45,206 nucleotides of DNA, from assembly GCA_002270565.1 (NCBI GenBank), contig NQMI01000125.1:96590-141795 (forward strand), in the 5' to 3' direction. This document shows, piece after piece, positions 10,986 to 23,376 of this stretch (its first letter is position 1; each line of letters opens with the position of its first letter). The notes under the pieces were generated by a model that worked only from the letters and a program-made list of their open reading frames with translations, was not told where the DNA came from and searched no databases. Source of the stretch: Stenocarpella maydis. Taxonomy: Eukaryota > Ascomycota > Sordariomycetes > Diaporthales > Diaporthaceae. A program made the translations under genes and the position numbers.

Positions 10986-11725
10986 CCCAGGATTCCCACT
11001 CCAGGTTTCACGGCCAAGCCAACCCTTATCAACCTTAGGAGCTCTATTGGTCTGGAACCCTATTCTTCCGTGTTTTGATCAAACCAACATGTGCATTCCC
11101 TTGGACAAGCGGCATGGGTACAGGCACATCATGTTCTTGACTTTGATAAACACAGCCACCCTCGTGGGCAATCGGCATTGTCCTTCGATATCTGACAGGA
11201 ATGGCTGCAACAGTCAACGGCGACATTCCGCTCGCTGGCAGATCAGATGGACCAATGGAGAAGCGAAGTAGTTTGTAACTAGCCCGTCAAAATCAATTTC
11301 CAATTCCACACGGCAAGCAAGAAAGCTGCACCAGACGGGCGATTTCCTTTCAGCCCTTGCCTGGTGAGAAGCGCGAAGGTGCATATTCCTATGTATTTCG
11401 ACCAGCATTTTCGAATTCTAGGCAGCCCTTGCTCCCAAACGTGGTGGCGGTCGATGCTACGGTCGAAGAGGCAGGTCTGTGTGTGCCGAGACTGTACCAA
11501 GCTATTGCCAAGCTCGTTTCTCTGGGCACCCAATGAAGAGCCTGTGCAGACCGGTGAAATGACCTTATCTCTTGGTACTACACAAAGGCATGTCTGCGGG
11601 GAGGGTCGTTTATCAGGCTTCCCCAGGGGAGTTAACGATGTGATGATGGCTGGGGCTGAACTACAGCTGAATGTGATACGCCGTTACGAACTATCTCCCA
11701 GTGGCATTATGCACGCCAGGGGTCC
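10986..11725. other. intergenic, upstream of OPT transporter
   Basis: Several open frames of 60-122 aa overlap on both strands, none recognisable. May include further decayed gene sequence. Confidence 0.5.
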
Positions 11726-11732
11726 TATATAA
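11726..11732 (+). promoter_or_regulatory. TATA box of OPT transporter
   Basis: TATATAA 76 bp upstream of the OPT start codon, followed by a C/T-rich tract, the usual layout of a fungal core promoter. Confidence 0.6.
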
Positions 11733-11807
11733 CCCTCCTCTCCCCAGGGTGTGCCATTCTGGGTCTGCGGACCATTCTGAAGTGCAGTGTCCCGCCTCGC
11801 ATTCAAG

Positions 11808-14800
11808 ATGGCGTCCAACGAGAAAGAGACTGGGGTCTCGAAGACGACAACTCAGGATGAGCTGTTTGCGACAAACAGTACTGAGAAGGGGGAATTTGTA
11901 AGCTGCTACATGGTTGCCCTGTGTTTCGTGAGCTAACCATGACCGAAGTTTCCCACCGAGCAAGAACTAGACGAGCATGCAAAGGCATTGGAACAGTAAG
12001 GCCATCCGAGAAACTACAAGAAAAGTCTCTGAGGAGTATGCGTTGGTTAACAAGTTGTACAGGGACCTGAACGTGACCGAGGACGATCTGATTGAGGCCC
12101 GCGAACTCGCAGCTCAGATGAGCACCGAGGACGTCCGCAAAGTAAATACGTCCCAGTGCTGTCTATGTTCGCCCCATGCTCACACAGTATCCCAGATGAT
12201 GGCCAGTGTCCTCCGGATCCACGAGCGGGACCCCAACTTCCCTCACATCGTCCTGGAGAGAATCCAGGCCTTCCTAGACAACGACGACGTCTTCACGAAC
12301 CCAGAGAAGCACGAGACCCTCATCACGGAGATGAAGCTCGAGGCCGCCCTCATCACCAACAACAGCCCGTACGCCGAGGTCCGTGCCGTCGTCGACAACA
12401 AGGACGACCCGACGACCCCGTGCTCCACCGTGCGCGCGTGGACCATCGGCGTCCTGTTCTCCGTGTTCCTGGCGTTCATCAACCAGCTGTTCAGTATCCG
12501 CCTGCCGTCGATCCTCATCAGCGCCAACGTCGCGCAGCTGCTGGCGTTCCCGCTGGGCAAGGCGTGGGAGAGGTGGATGCCGTCCTGGGAATTCAAGGCC
12601 TTCGGGTCGACGCACAATATCAACCCCGGAAGATTTAACAGTTGGTTTCCCTGGCATATTTCTAAGTGTATTCTGAAGCATCTTTCTAACAAGTGTATAG
12701 AGAAGGAGCACATGCTCATCGCTATCATGGCAAACACGGCACAGAGTCTGCCGTACACGCAGTACATCGTATGGACCCAGGTCCTGCCGCAGTATTTCAA
12801 CCAGCAATACGCCCGCAGCTTTGCCTACCAATTCTTGATTGCGATGTCGACCAACTTCATCGGCTATGGGCTGGCTGGGCTGACGCGACGATTCATTGGT
12901 AAGCGCACAACTCATCTCCGTTCATTCCATTGCCTATCTGGCGGTGGTAATGGTATCTAACTGATCTTGGTGCCAAGTATATCCATCGTACTGTGTCTGG
13001 CCTCACTCGCTGGTGACCATCGCCCTCAACTCAGCACTCCACAACGAAAGCAACGCCACTGTCGCCGGGCCCTTTAAGAGGTTCTACAGCATGAGTCGCT
13101 ACAAGTTCTTCCTGTGGGCATTCGGGGCGATGTTCATCTACTTTTGGTTCCCAAACTACTTGTTTGAAGCTCTCACTTTCTTCAGCTGGATGACCTGGAT
13201 TGCACCTGACAACCATAATCTTGAAATACTGACCGGATTCAGAAACGGACTGGGGGTAAGCCTCATCGTGCGGACTTCATATCACCTAGTATGCAAGGCT
13301 GATCACGTCTTTCCAGCTGTTCAATCCGCTCCCCACTTTTGATTGGAATGTTTTATTGTTTGACAACGTCGATCCACTGGTAAGCGTGGGCTCTGATATC
13401 CCCCGGCAAATCCGTCGCCATCTTTGGGCACGACCTGACACTCTCCCCCCACTAGATGGTGCCAGCATTTTCCACTCTGAACAAGTGTCTCGGCATGTTC
13501 CTCTGGGGAATTGTAATCCTGGGGATCTATTATTCCAACACTTGGGCCACTGGCTATCTCCCCATCAACTCAAACAGAGTGTTCGATCACTTCGGTGAGC
13601 TGTACAACGTCAGCCGTGCCTTGGACGATCGAGGGCTGTATGACCACGACAAGTACATGGACTACTCAGCCGCTTACCTTGGGGCGGCGAACACCATGGT
13701 TTACTGCGCCTTCTTCGGCATATACACAAGCGCCATCACCCACGTCATCTTGTTCCATCGCTACGAGATCACAATGGGATTCAAGGGCTTCTGGGCGAAT
13801 ATACGGAGGAAGAAGGCCGAGAGCGCGGAGGGTGGAGAGTACAAGGATGTCCACAACCGCCTTATGGCTGCGTACCCAGAAGGTCAGTCAAGATTGCACC
13901 CTGTGGACAGGGTCTCGCTGACAGTGGGGTCTAGTCTCGGAGTGGTGGTACCTCGGCACCCTCCTTGTTGCTTCAGCTTTTGGATTCGCCGGTGTGGCCG
14001 GCTGGCCGACGTATACGACAGCAGGAGTTGTTCCATATGGTGTCGCGCTGGCACTTATTTTTGTGTACGTATTACCCCACCGTGACCTACCGCCTTGCAA
14101 TCCTGAGAAGTGGGCCACTCGGATGGGGACTTCGTTGGGCTATGTGTGCTTGAGATCCGCCGGGACTTTCTGGCAGGGGACTTTGTGCTGACCAAAGGGA
14201 ACAGAGTTCCGGTAGGAATTATTAAGGCCATGACTGGCATCGAGGTCACACTCAACGTGCTGGCTGAGTTCATCGGTGGTATCTGGGTGCAGGGAAATGC
14301 GGTAAGCTTCATCGGCCTTGTTTGCTGAGGATGCGGAAATTCGATACTAACTCGACTACGTAACTTGTGTATAGCTGGCGATGAACTTTTTCAAGTCATT
14401 CGGCTACGTCACCTGCGCTCATGCCATCTCCTTTGCCAATGATCTCAAAATCGCTCATTATGTCAAGGTGAATACTCGGCCTCAGCGGGTTAACTACTGG
14501 TTGCCTACGCTTGTTATTTGCTGTTATTCTAACATCCCATTCCGGCAGATCCCTCCCAGGCACACGTTCTCTGCACAGATGGTGGCGACTCTGATATCCA
14601 CGCTCGTATGCACTGGCGTCATGAACTTTCAGGTCAGCCTTGCCCCCCACGCCGTGACGTCCTCTGCCATGCATTTCTGACGCCTCGTCAACCAACAGAT
14701 CAACATCCCCAACGTCTGCTCCCCGACAAACCCACCCATGCGTTTCTTCTGCCCGGGCCCCAACACCTTCTTCACAGCCTCGGTCCTCTGGGGCACCATC

Positions 14801-15301
14801 GGGCCCCTCAAGGTCTTTGGCGTAAACGGCCAGTACGCTGCCACGCTCCTCGGCTTCCCCATCGGCGTCGCCGCGACCGTGGCCGTCTGGCTCATGGTCA
14901 AGTACGCGCCCAAGGGCAGCCGCTTCTCCCGCGTCGTCAGGCAGCTGCACCCCGTGGCCATGTTCTACGGCGGCGTCAACTTCTCCCCCTACTCCTTCTC
15001 GTACGCGTTCCCCGCCGTGCCCATCGCGTGGCTCAGCTGGATCTACGTCCGCAAGAGGTACCTTGCCTTCTGGTCAAAGTACAACTTTGTGCTCTCGGCG
15101 GCCTTCAGCGCCGGCATCGCCATCGCTGGCATCGTGATGCTCTTCAGCGTGCAGTGGGCCGGGATAGAGGTCTCGTGGTGGGGTAACACGCAGCCGTACG
15201 AGGGCTGCGAGGCGAGCGGGGCGCCGTGCCGGTTGAAGACGCTGGCGGAGGGAGAAAGGTTCTTCCCTTGGTGGGATGGAACGAAGACGCCCGCCCCCTG
15301 A
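11808..15301 (+). CDS. oligopeptide transporter, OPT family (small-peptide clade)
   Basis: Integral plasma- or organelle-membrane importer of 892 aa. In this family, proton-coupled uptake of tetra-/pentapeptides, glutathione-like peptides or metal chelates is known. Twelve exons: 11808-11897, 11971-12141, 12196-12640, 12701-12898, 12978-13255, 13317-13379, 13456-13882, 13935-14064, 14205-14301, 14375-14467, 14549-14632 and 14699-15301. All phases close. The OPT signatures are both present: INPGRFNKKEHMLIAIMAN (spliced across 12641-12700) and KIPPRHTF (spliced across 14468-14548). Other family blocks are NSPYAEVRAVV, INQLFSIRLPSILISANVAQ, TNFIGYGLAGLTRRF, HRYEITMGFKGFW, GWPTYTTAGVVPYG, GIEVTLNVLAEFIGG, HPVAMFYGGVNFSPY and AFWSKYNFVLSA. 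The N-terminus is hydrophilic and variable. The gene appears intact beside decayed neighbours. Confidence 0.95.
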
Positions 15302-17131
15302 ACGGGTACCTGTATCGGTGAGAGCTGGCCGGTTTTGCATGTGGCCTCGTGTGGTAGATTTGTAATGTCTGGTGGCTACCCAGTTAGGTTCTCATGGAGG
15401 CTGATGGCTGCTGCTGTGTAGACTATACCATTGTTCTGGGCTTGGTCATTGATCCTTTTTATATGGAGATATGATGAGGAAGTGGCCAGTGAGTGAAGAA
15501 ATAACTTGACAAACCTTTTCACAGACACAATAACTAGACCTGTTCAGGTGACTAGGACCCTCGAAGTAACATGTGTGTCCTATATGCATCACCTTTGGTT
15601 GCAAACCAAAGACATGCCCCCTGGCCTAGATGGTTACCCTTCAAGCTATTCTACATGCGTGAACAAGGCGTTTTTCAATGTAGCAGAATAGCTTGAAGGG
15701 CGAACCAGGGGGGGGGGACAAGGTACAAGGTGTGTGCTGGCAAGCCGAGAATGGCCGGCAGCTGGCCCTACTCCAGTGGTACGAGACACAGCGATACATC
15801 TGAGCAACATGTTTGATCCACGTCGACGATGATGGGAAAACAATTCAGGACGGGCTGCCATTCGTCTGGGCCGGAGACCCGGGGAGCAGCCGGCTCAAGG
15901 ACGGAGAGCTTTTACTGGAAAGATATCAGTTGTACTTCAAGCCGGATGCCTTCAGTCGGAATTCCAAGAATCAAGGACACAACCATATAAAACTGCACTA
16001 TATTCTTGCGAGAGAGTTTTGGAAAGCTCTGATCTCTATTACTGTGGTGTGTAGTGCCATCTCAAACGCCCTCCATATTCACACTACTCTTCGCTCTAAC
16101 TAAGCACCTGTCTCAGTGTCTCAAATGCCGACTAGAAATACTCGTGGTGGAGGCGGGTGGTGATCGTGGACCGGTGTATAGTATAGTTAGTGTACTGTAA
16201 TGATTCCAAGGGACTCGCGCGATCCGCTTAGTGGGCCTCATAGAGAGTCTAAGTGGAGGCCAATTTCTACCGTTCCCAGAAACAAACCGATCTCGCTTGC
16301 TCCAATTTCAGGAATCAGTTCCAGAGAAGCTATCAACACTGGCGCCTTGTTAGATTGTTTCCAAAGTTATCTCGTAAAGCCTTCCTCCTCGTGAGGAGCT
16401 AGTCAGACGTCATCCGATGTCGGTCTTGACAGCGGTATCCTGAAGTTCTCGAGGTTATTGTCAGTACATGGACTGGCATGACTGTGTGATCATACAGTTG
16501 CAGTCCGTATCATGAACCCCAATGCCAGGACGGTTGACCAGTAACTAAGTAGCAGGGTGCAGGTGCTGCCGGCAATCGATGTGACCCCTTGATCCTGGTC
16601 CTTCAACGGGCTTATTCCGTACACTACAGGGATACCAGGTTGAACCAAAATCTCTCCTCCGCAAATGACCTGTCAGGACCCTGCGCAGCCCCCAATGAGG
16701 CACAGCAGGCTAGGCCTCCAAGGCCCAATCACAAGCCATGTGCGCTGCCTGTCAGTGCGTCCTGGGGCAAGCGGGGGCGCCTGTCGAGGCTCTGTGGGGC
16801 CAAGCATTTAAAGAGCTTCTATCGTTCCCCGAAGTTGATTGGTGGGACGCCGGTGGGTTTGTCGTACGGATGTCCCCATTCAGCATCGTTCAGGAGGCGA
16901 TTGGCGGGGGGGATATCCAGCTGCTGAAATTAGCATTGGTCTCTGGGAGGAGGCCTGACTAGAGAACATCGCCTGTGTGATTAGGAATATCCGGCATACA
17001 AATAGAAAGGCCCTCCATGGGGCCTGGCCCCGGGGCTCTCGAGATGCTGCTCCGTCCTTCAGCCCTGAGTGCCTCCGTCTTCGACTCCGAGACTCCGAGT
17101 CAAGGTTGGAGCCGCACACCGGACCGCCATC
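15302..17131. other. intergenic, no supported gene
   Basis: Holds a compact inverted repeat at 15617-15717. Open frames at 15813-16103 and 16589-16962 have no clear family; the latter ends in a stretch (QEAIGGGDIQLLKLALVSG) faintly like an ankyrin repeat, which is too little to call. The final ~150 bp are the cutinase promoter. Confidence 0.5.
15617..15717. repeat. hairpin-forming inverted repeat
   Basis: CCCTTCAAGCTATTCT at 15637-15652 is perfectly inverted at 15685-15700 with a 32 nt loop. The arms also share CCCCCTGG-type outer ends, the right one extended into a run of ten G (15708-15717). Confidence 0.8.
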
Positions 17132-18018
17132 ATGAAGCTCTCCACCGGCCTGCTTCCCGCTCTCGCCCTGAGCGCGCAGGCACTCACCGTCCCCTTCGGC
17201 CACCAGCCCCGCCTCGAAGTCAACGGCGTCCTGGCGCTCATTGCCAAACTCTTTCCAATCGACCTCACCCTCGAGGCCGCTCAGAACCTGAACGGGGTCG
17301 CCGAGGAGGCCCTTGCCGTTGCCCAGGGCTTCAAGACGACCCGGCAGGACCTGGATGACGGGAACTGCGGCGACGTGCTCGTCATCTTCGCGAGGGGCAC
17401 ATTTGAGCCGGGCAACGTTGGCGCACTCGTGGGGCCGCCTTTCTTCAAGGCCATACAGACTGCCCTGGGCGGCTCGCACACCCTGGCCGTGCAGGGGGTC
17501 GAGTACGAGGCGACCGTTGCGGGCTACCTCGAAGGCGGGGATCCGGAGGGCAGCCAGGAGATGTAAGTCTGCTGCCGTCCGCGCAGGCGAGGAGTATTGC
17601 GAGGGCACAAGCTGACTCGATATCAACAGGGCCTCGCTGGTGGCCAAAGCCTTGACCTCGTGCCCCAGTTCGAAGCTCGTGCTAAGCGGGTACTCCCAAG
17701 GTGGGCAGCTGGTCCACAACGCCGCGAAATTGCTGCCAGCGGAGGCGGTTCAGGCGGTCAGCTCCGTTGTTATCTTCGGGGACCCAGGTTCGTCCAACTT
17801 TCCCATTGGGATGTGCTGTCACAACGGACAGTCCGGCTGACTTCCACACAGACAGCACCCAGGGCGTAGAGAACGCAGACACAGACAAAGTTTTGATCAT
17901 CTGTCATAACGGGGACGATATCTGCGAATTTGGCGATATTATAACTCTTGAGCATCTGACCTATGCTGAAGACGCAGGCATGGCAGCGGATTTCGTGCTG
18001 TCGAAAGCTGGATTCTAA
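17132..18018 (+). CDS. cutinase-family secreted serine esterase
   Basis: Secreted alpha/beta-hydrolase of 251 aa that in this family cleaves cutin or other polyesters. Exons are 17132-17562, 17630-17787 and 17852-18018 with 67 and 64 bp introns. The signal peptide is MKLSTGLLPALALSAQA. The family pattern follows in order: a Cys in DDGNCGDVLVIFARGTFEPG, the nucleophile elbow LVLSGYSQGGQLVH (Ser at about residue 166), VVIFGDP, then CHNGDDICEFGD with the catalytic Asp, and LEHLTYAED with the catalytic His. The intron at 17788-17851 splits the codon after GDP and restores the usual DP(D/E) context. Start chosen as the only Met preceding the signal peptide. It fits a plant-associated or saprotrophic lifestyle. 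Nothing in the neighbours suggests a joint operon-like role. Confidence 0.93.
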
Positions 18019-19000
18019 GATGCGTAGTTGGGCGAGGTGACAAGTGTTGAATGCACGGACAACACAAAGCCCCGTCAATGTTCATATTAGCTTAATTTAA
18101 TAATATAGCCGAAAGTTGTAAAGTAAAGTTTATCTGAAAAGACTTAAATGTGTACAACATCATCTTCCAGCACCAGATTCATGCCTCAGCGAAATATCGA
18201 CGATTTGCCTCGGCCAATCACGTGAGAGACGGCCTCTCATATATTCCTATGCTGTGGCCTCTCTAGTGGCATAGAATGGCTGTCACATAATACATCTATC
18301 GTACAGTGAGCGATAATTAGATATAAACTCGAATAGAAGAATTGACCAAGGAGGAGACTGTCCCACCGGCAGCATTTTGCAGCCACCTTTCTTCGACAAG
18401 TTCCAGCTGTCATCCATTGATAACTGTCCACTGGTCGCAGAGAGTTGAGGTTTTGTTTTAGCTATACTAGGTAGCTGTGGCCAAGAAATGTCTTGCGCTG
18501 CTTTGGTCGTCTTTTCCCTTAAAATGACAGCTTAGGCGGTGTGTGTCTATTGGGTTCATATGCTGGTGTCTATTCTGTATGGGTACGTAGGTGGACTGCG
18601 ATACAACACTGGATGCATTGAAATCTTCTGGCTAAACCTCCTAATGCTTAGAAAGTGCTAGGTGTCTGGGAGTATTTGCAGACTGCCACACTACATAATT
18701 TTGTGTCTGGTGCTAGAGATGAGTGGCGTTGTTGACGTTGTGTAACGGGGGCTTTTCCTCTTCAAGTTGTGGGTCTCGGCCGAGTTCTGTCTCATTTCGT
18801 CATTGGGACTTCACCTCTTGACGACTCTTCGTCATCGTTGCATTCCTCTGGCGGTCTGGATCGATGCACATCGTGACTGCAGGTGGTTTTTAATATTGCT
18901 CTTGAGTGGCATTGGCCTTCCCGTCTGTATTGCAAAGGAGCTCTTGTCCCGTCACAGTAGTTGTTCCTGTGTTGGTTGAAACTGTTACACGCTCAACGTC
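18019..19000. other. intergenic, no gene seen
   Basis: Moderately AT-rich, with one short plus-strand frame (18767-18979) lacking any recognisable feature. The last few hundred bases are the SDR promoter. Confidence 0.6.
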
Positions 19001-20249
19001 ATGATTTCCTCAACTACCACACCGTTTTCCCGCCTTCCCCTCCGCAGGACTAGCTTGAGGCCCTTTTTTAAAGTGCCGTCTCAAGTATCATCTCGTTCCT
19101 TCTCCTCTGCCTCAACCATTCCAACAGCCAAGTCTCAGTCTTCACCACGAAAATTACACCGCAACACCTTCCGTCTGCATCGCACCACTCCCTTGATACC
19201 AACCACACAGACATCTACAATGGCTACTCAGAGCGTCGCAGCAGCCAGCCATGACGAGTTCAACCGCAACAGCCTCTTCAACCTCAAGGGCCGTGTTGCC
19301 CTCGTCACTGGAGGTGGCAGCGGTATTGGTCTGATGATCACGCAGGCCCTGGCCGTCAACGGCGCAAAGGTGAGCGACTCGCGATGCTCAGCATAATGGC
19401 TCTCAAGTTCACGATCAGAGACTGAAATTGCACAGGTTTACATCACAGGTCGCACCGGGGAGAAGCTCGACAAGGTCAAGGAGACCTACGGCAAGGACAT
19501 TGAGGGCGAGATCGTCCCGCTGAACGGGTTCGACGTCACAAGCAAGGACCATATCGCCAAGCTGGTGAAGGAGGTCGAGTCCCGCGAGAAGTGCCTCTGC
19601 ATCCTGGTCAACAACGCAGGCATCAGCAGCAACACGGTCACCACGGAGACCGACAACACGAAAGAGCTGAAGAAGAACCTGTTCGATGCCGAGGGTGTCG
19701 ACTTCCAGGACTGGCTCAGCCCGTACAGCACCAATGTCGCGGCCGTTTACTTCACATCTGGTAAGTGGAAACGCATAAGTCGTATCTCGCCAAAGCCCGC
19801 AACCACTGACACTGACTCTAGCCGCCTTCCTGCCCCTCCTGCAAAAATCGTCGGACCTCCACGAGGGCTGGTCAGGCACCATCCTCAACATCACCTCCAT
19901 CTCCGGCATGATCCAGAAGGCGCAGCACCACTTCGCCTACAACGCCTCCAAGGGCGCCGCCATCCACCTCACGCGCATGCTCGCACACGAGGTCACCACC
20001 AACGGCCACAAGATCCGCATCAACAGCCTCGCCCCCGGCGTCTTCCCCTCGGAGATGACGGCCGGCGAGTCCGACGAGTACCAGAAGAGCCACATCCCCA
20101 AGGAGAAGTACGAGGGCAAGTTCCCGGGCAACCGGCCCGGACGTGACGTCGACATGGCGCAGGCGGTGCTGTTCGCAGTGACGAACCAGTACCTCAATGG
20201 GCAGAACTTTGCTGTTGATGGTGGCTACACCCTTGCGGCGGGACTCTGA
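19001..20249 (+). CDS. short-chain dehydrogenase/reductase with N-terminal leader
   Basis: NAD(P)-dependent oxidoreductase of the classical SDR family. Exons are 19001-19369, 19436-19760 and 19822-20249, giving 373 aa. Rossmann motif TGGGSGIG (about residues 104-111), LVNNAGISS, the catalytic Ser in ITSISG, YNASK as catalytic Tyr-x3-Lys, then the APGVFPSEM loop and the C-terminal NGQNFAVDGGYTLAAGL. All hallmark residues are present, so it is probably active; the substrate is unknown. The first ~73 residues are rich in Ser, Thr, Arg and Pro with almost no acidic residues, like a mitochondrial presequence, and a second Met at 19220 (MATQSVAAASHDEF) begins a normal-length SDR of about 300 aa. 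Two alternative starts could give mitochondrial and cytosolic forms (inference). Confidence 0.93.
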
Positions 20250-20511
20250 GTTTGAGTCACTACGGTGGAGGGCAGCTGGGCACGGATGATCTGGTGACGG
20301 GAAACAAAAATGTAGCATTACAGCAATCTTGATGAATTTCACCAAAACGTCACAATAAGAAATCATTGCCCGTATTAAGTGATTGTGCCTCCTGCACGTT
20401 CCCAGTGCGCAGCAAAAATGTTCACTTGCGATCACGGCATCCACATGAGCAGAGAACCAACACTTTATAATACGAACTATGTGTCCTGACAAGATACACC
20501 CCGGATTCCAC
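20250..20511. other. intergenic between SDR and MULE
   Basis: 3' region of the SDR gene. No open frame of interest; it ends at the left terminal inverted repeat of the transposon. Confidence 0.6.
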
Positions 20512-20560
20512 AAGAGAACGGATATTCGCACCGAGGAAATCGGCTGGTACACCGATACAT
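20512..20560 (+). repeat. MULE left terminal inverted repeat
   Basis: 49 bp, matched in inverse orientation at 23377-23425 with one G/A difference. Runs from AAGAGAACGG to ACCGATACAT. Confidence 0.9.
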
Positions 20561-20939
20561 TATTTACTTAATCGCTGCAGCCAATCAGAGCGCCCCATTC
20601 AACCACACTCAACCACGTACACCACCCCAACCAGGTGCTTTTGGTGCCAAACCCCCTTCACCCACCAAACAACACTCCCTCGCCAACCACCCACAACTAG
20701 CGATACAGACCAAATTCCTCTTGCAATCAATTATTCTGCTATTAGAAATACATCTTCATCAGTTAGAATTAAGTTTTCTGGTATTATAGCAATATCACTC
20801 ATCCCTAATTACACCTACCTTAAGGCGCAGTAGCAGGCAGATTATCATACCTAAAACACCAATATTACCACTACAAACGATTACCAACCAGCACTTTCTA
20901 ATCCTCCTACCTTCCTAAAACTTTTCCATAATAGATATA

Positions 20940-23295
20940 ATACCTTTACAGACCTTAAGGTAGAATTAAATATCACCATAAAGTCTGCTGGATTTCTAAC
21001 TATAATCCAAAGGTTAGGGCTAACTTGGGCAGTATTAACGTGCAGCTATAATAATCAGCAACCCTCAACCGCTACATCAAACAACGCTATAATGATCAAA
21101 GTAAGTTATAAGTAGCAAGCAATTGCCTATATAACCAAATTAATAGAAGATAAGTAATAGCTTGTTCTACAGGAAGAGAAGCATACCTACTATGGTCCTT
21201 AGGAAGTTAAGAGCGCTCAGTATAGCTAGGCTAAGCTAATAGACCCCTAATGAGAATTCCTCTCCCATATAGCCCGAGATCCTTCTATAGCTAAGCTAAA
21301 GAAGCTACAATAAGCACTCCAACAATAGTACCTAGATGTATAATTAGGGCCTAATATAATGAAGAACTAGCTTATAGACTGACGGAAGGAGAAGATCGGA
21401 ATCTACACTCCAACCCAAGCAATATTAGATCTGCTTAAGAAGAAGAATTACTAATACTACTAGGTAACTAATGCTAATAGTAACGTTATAAGCATCTTCT
21501 AATACACAAAGGAGCAATTAGTATAAATATAAGAGAATCACTTCACGTAGTGCCTATCTATAGACTATATATACACAACAAATAATAAGAAGATGCTATA
21601 CTTCTAAGGCACTTATATAATCTATATAAGGAAGAACTTGCCCCTATTCCAAGGCATCATCAATAGCGAGAAGGAACCCAACTTCCAATAGCTTCTTAAG
21701 CAAGTTTACAACCTCCTTTATTATTACCAAGCTAACAACCCAACAGTCTATATAACTAACTATAATACTACTCTAATTAACGCCCTTATATATGAATTCC
21801 CCTAGGTATACTACCAACTATATATCTTCCATATTAATATAAATATTACTCTAAATATCAAGAAGAAGTAGAAGAAGCCGCTAGTAGTAGCGGGAGAAGA
21901 GGAGAATAAGGAAGAGGAGGAAGCTAATGAGAATTTAGAAGCAGAAGACCCAGCAATAGCTATACTTAATGCGCTAGGAAGAAATAAGGCTATAATACCT
22001 ACCAAGGTCCCTAATTTAAAGGATATCCCCTATACCTGCCAAGCTCTATTTAACCTCCTTAAGTTCATGGAATACTCTACTAATTATGAGATCTATAATA
22101 TAGCTTAGTAGTGCCTTTAAGAGAAGTTCTCAGACCAGGTAGCAATTATTAACTACCTTCAGACCTAGTATATTAATAAAGGAGAGAAGATTATTACCAA
22201 ATAAGCTAGGCATAAGACTTATAAGATCCTTAACTTTAGCTTATATGCAACTTTATTAATAGAAGCTACTTACTATAAATTTAAGATCTATCTTAGCCAT
22301 AAGATAGGTAACATTCTCTACTTAGTTAAGGCTACTAATAAGATAATTATAGATAGTTCTTATGCCCTATACTTAGAAGAAGCTTATTAGAAGACCTTAT
22401 CACTAGAGAAATTTAATAGGCAGAAGTAGCTAGGCAAGCTTCTAACTTAAATCTTATAGGCAGCCCTTAAACTTCTCTCTAAAATAAGGAGTTCCGCAAT
22501 ATATATACTTAAGAAATAACTCCTATGGGGTAATTGCTTACTAGCAACATGTAATTATCCTATCTACACCCAATATTGCTTGCCCTATATAAGCTAAATT
22601 ACTAATAAAGAGGAAGCCGGTTATTCTCTCCAGAGAGAGAATATCCATAAGTCTTACTAGCTAGATTGTAACCTCTTAGTTGGAAACCCTCTTTTAGTAG
22701 TCCTCTCACCCCAGAAGGTTACTATAACAAAGGGAAGACCTCATAACGAGACTACATTTAATATAGATGAAGATAGTATCCTTATAGCCTATAGGAAGGC
22801 CATAATAAGTAAGAAGATAGCATCAATAACTACTAGTCTGGGTAGTAGGGTAGGTAATAAGATGAGGGTGATAATAGCTTCTATATAATATATTAACTTA
22901 GCATTTAAGTAGAATAATGAGACCCTTTAGTTGCTCAATAAGGAGGACTCCTGTAGCAGGAAGAACTAGCGAGAAGCCGTCCAACAGGACAAGCAGTTGG
23001 CAGCAGGGCTCACAAAGCTACCCACTTGCTAGCTTCCGAAGCAACATTCTGCAGAGACAGCCTCAATACTAGGGCTAGAAGCTAAGAAGCCCCATACAAG
23101 GGCTTGTAAGACTATCAACCAGCTGCTATAGGTAGAGTTAACTATAAAAGACCTTATTAGCAATAAGAAGAAGACCCAAGAGGAGATTTAGGTACTTAGT
23201 TATAAGGTAGAACGGCCCAGGCAATAAAGAAAGTAGTAAAATACCAAGGCTAGAAATCATAATAGTAGCGAGTAGAAGCAATAATAATATGTAAT
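20940..23295 (+). pseudogene. Mutator-like transposase, RIP-inactivated
   Basis: Reading one frame through its stops gives a recognisable MULE transposase. The N-terminal part resembles a FAR1/WRKY-GCM1-like DNA-binding region (VELNITIKSAGF, then TWAVLTCSYNN). The MULE catalytic core follows: a first-Asp segment SIDYIYTTNNKK, the YFQGTYI region, and YITNYNTTLINALIYEFPQV followed by IFHIN, which correspond to the family's DxxYxTN, VTDRExALxNA and LWHIN blocks. In the second block the catalytic Asp reads Asn, as expected for G-to-A RIP. A C-terminal ITKGRPHNE piece matches the usual KGRP tail. Dozens of in-frame TAG/TAA/TGA codons make it non-functional. The frame carries on to about 23295 with a Lys/Gln-rich coiled-coil-like end. 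Confidence 0.8.
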
Positions 23296-23376
23296 AGATA
23301 TATAGTTAATAACTATGTATTTCTGTTATATATGGCAGACTGGTGGTGCAAATTAAGGTTGGCGCACTGGGCCAAC

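Noticed and set aside
12243..12915. Long minus-strand frames of 185 and 213 aa inside the OPT gene
   Set aside because: Shadows of GC-rich third positions in the transporter exons; they cross its introns without regard to splice sites.
16880..17719. Minus-strand 279 aa frame over the cutinase
   Set aside because: Antisense shadow; the plus strand has signal peptide, catalytic triad motifs and splice sites.
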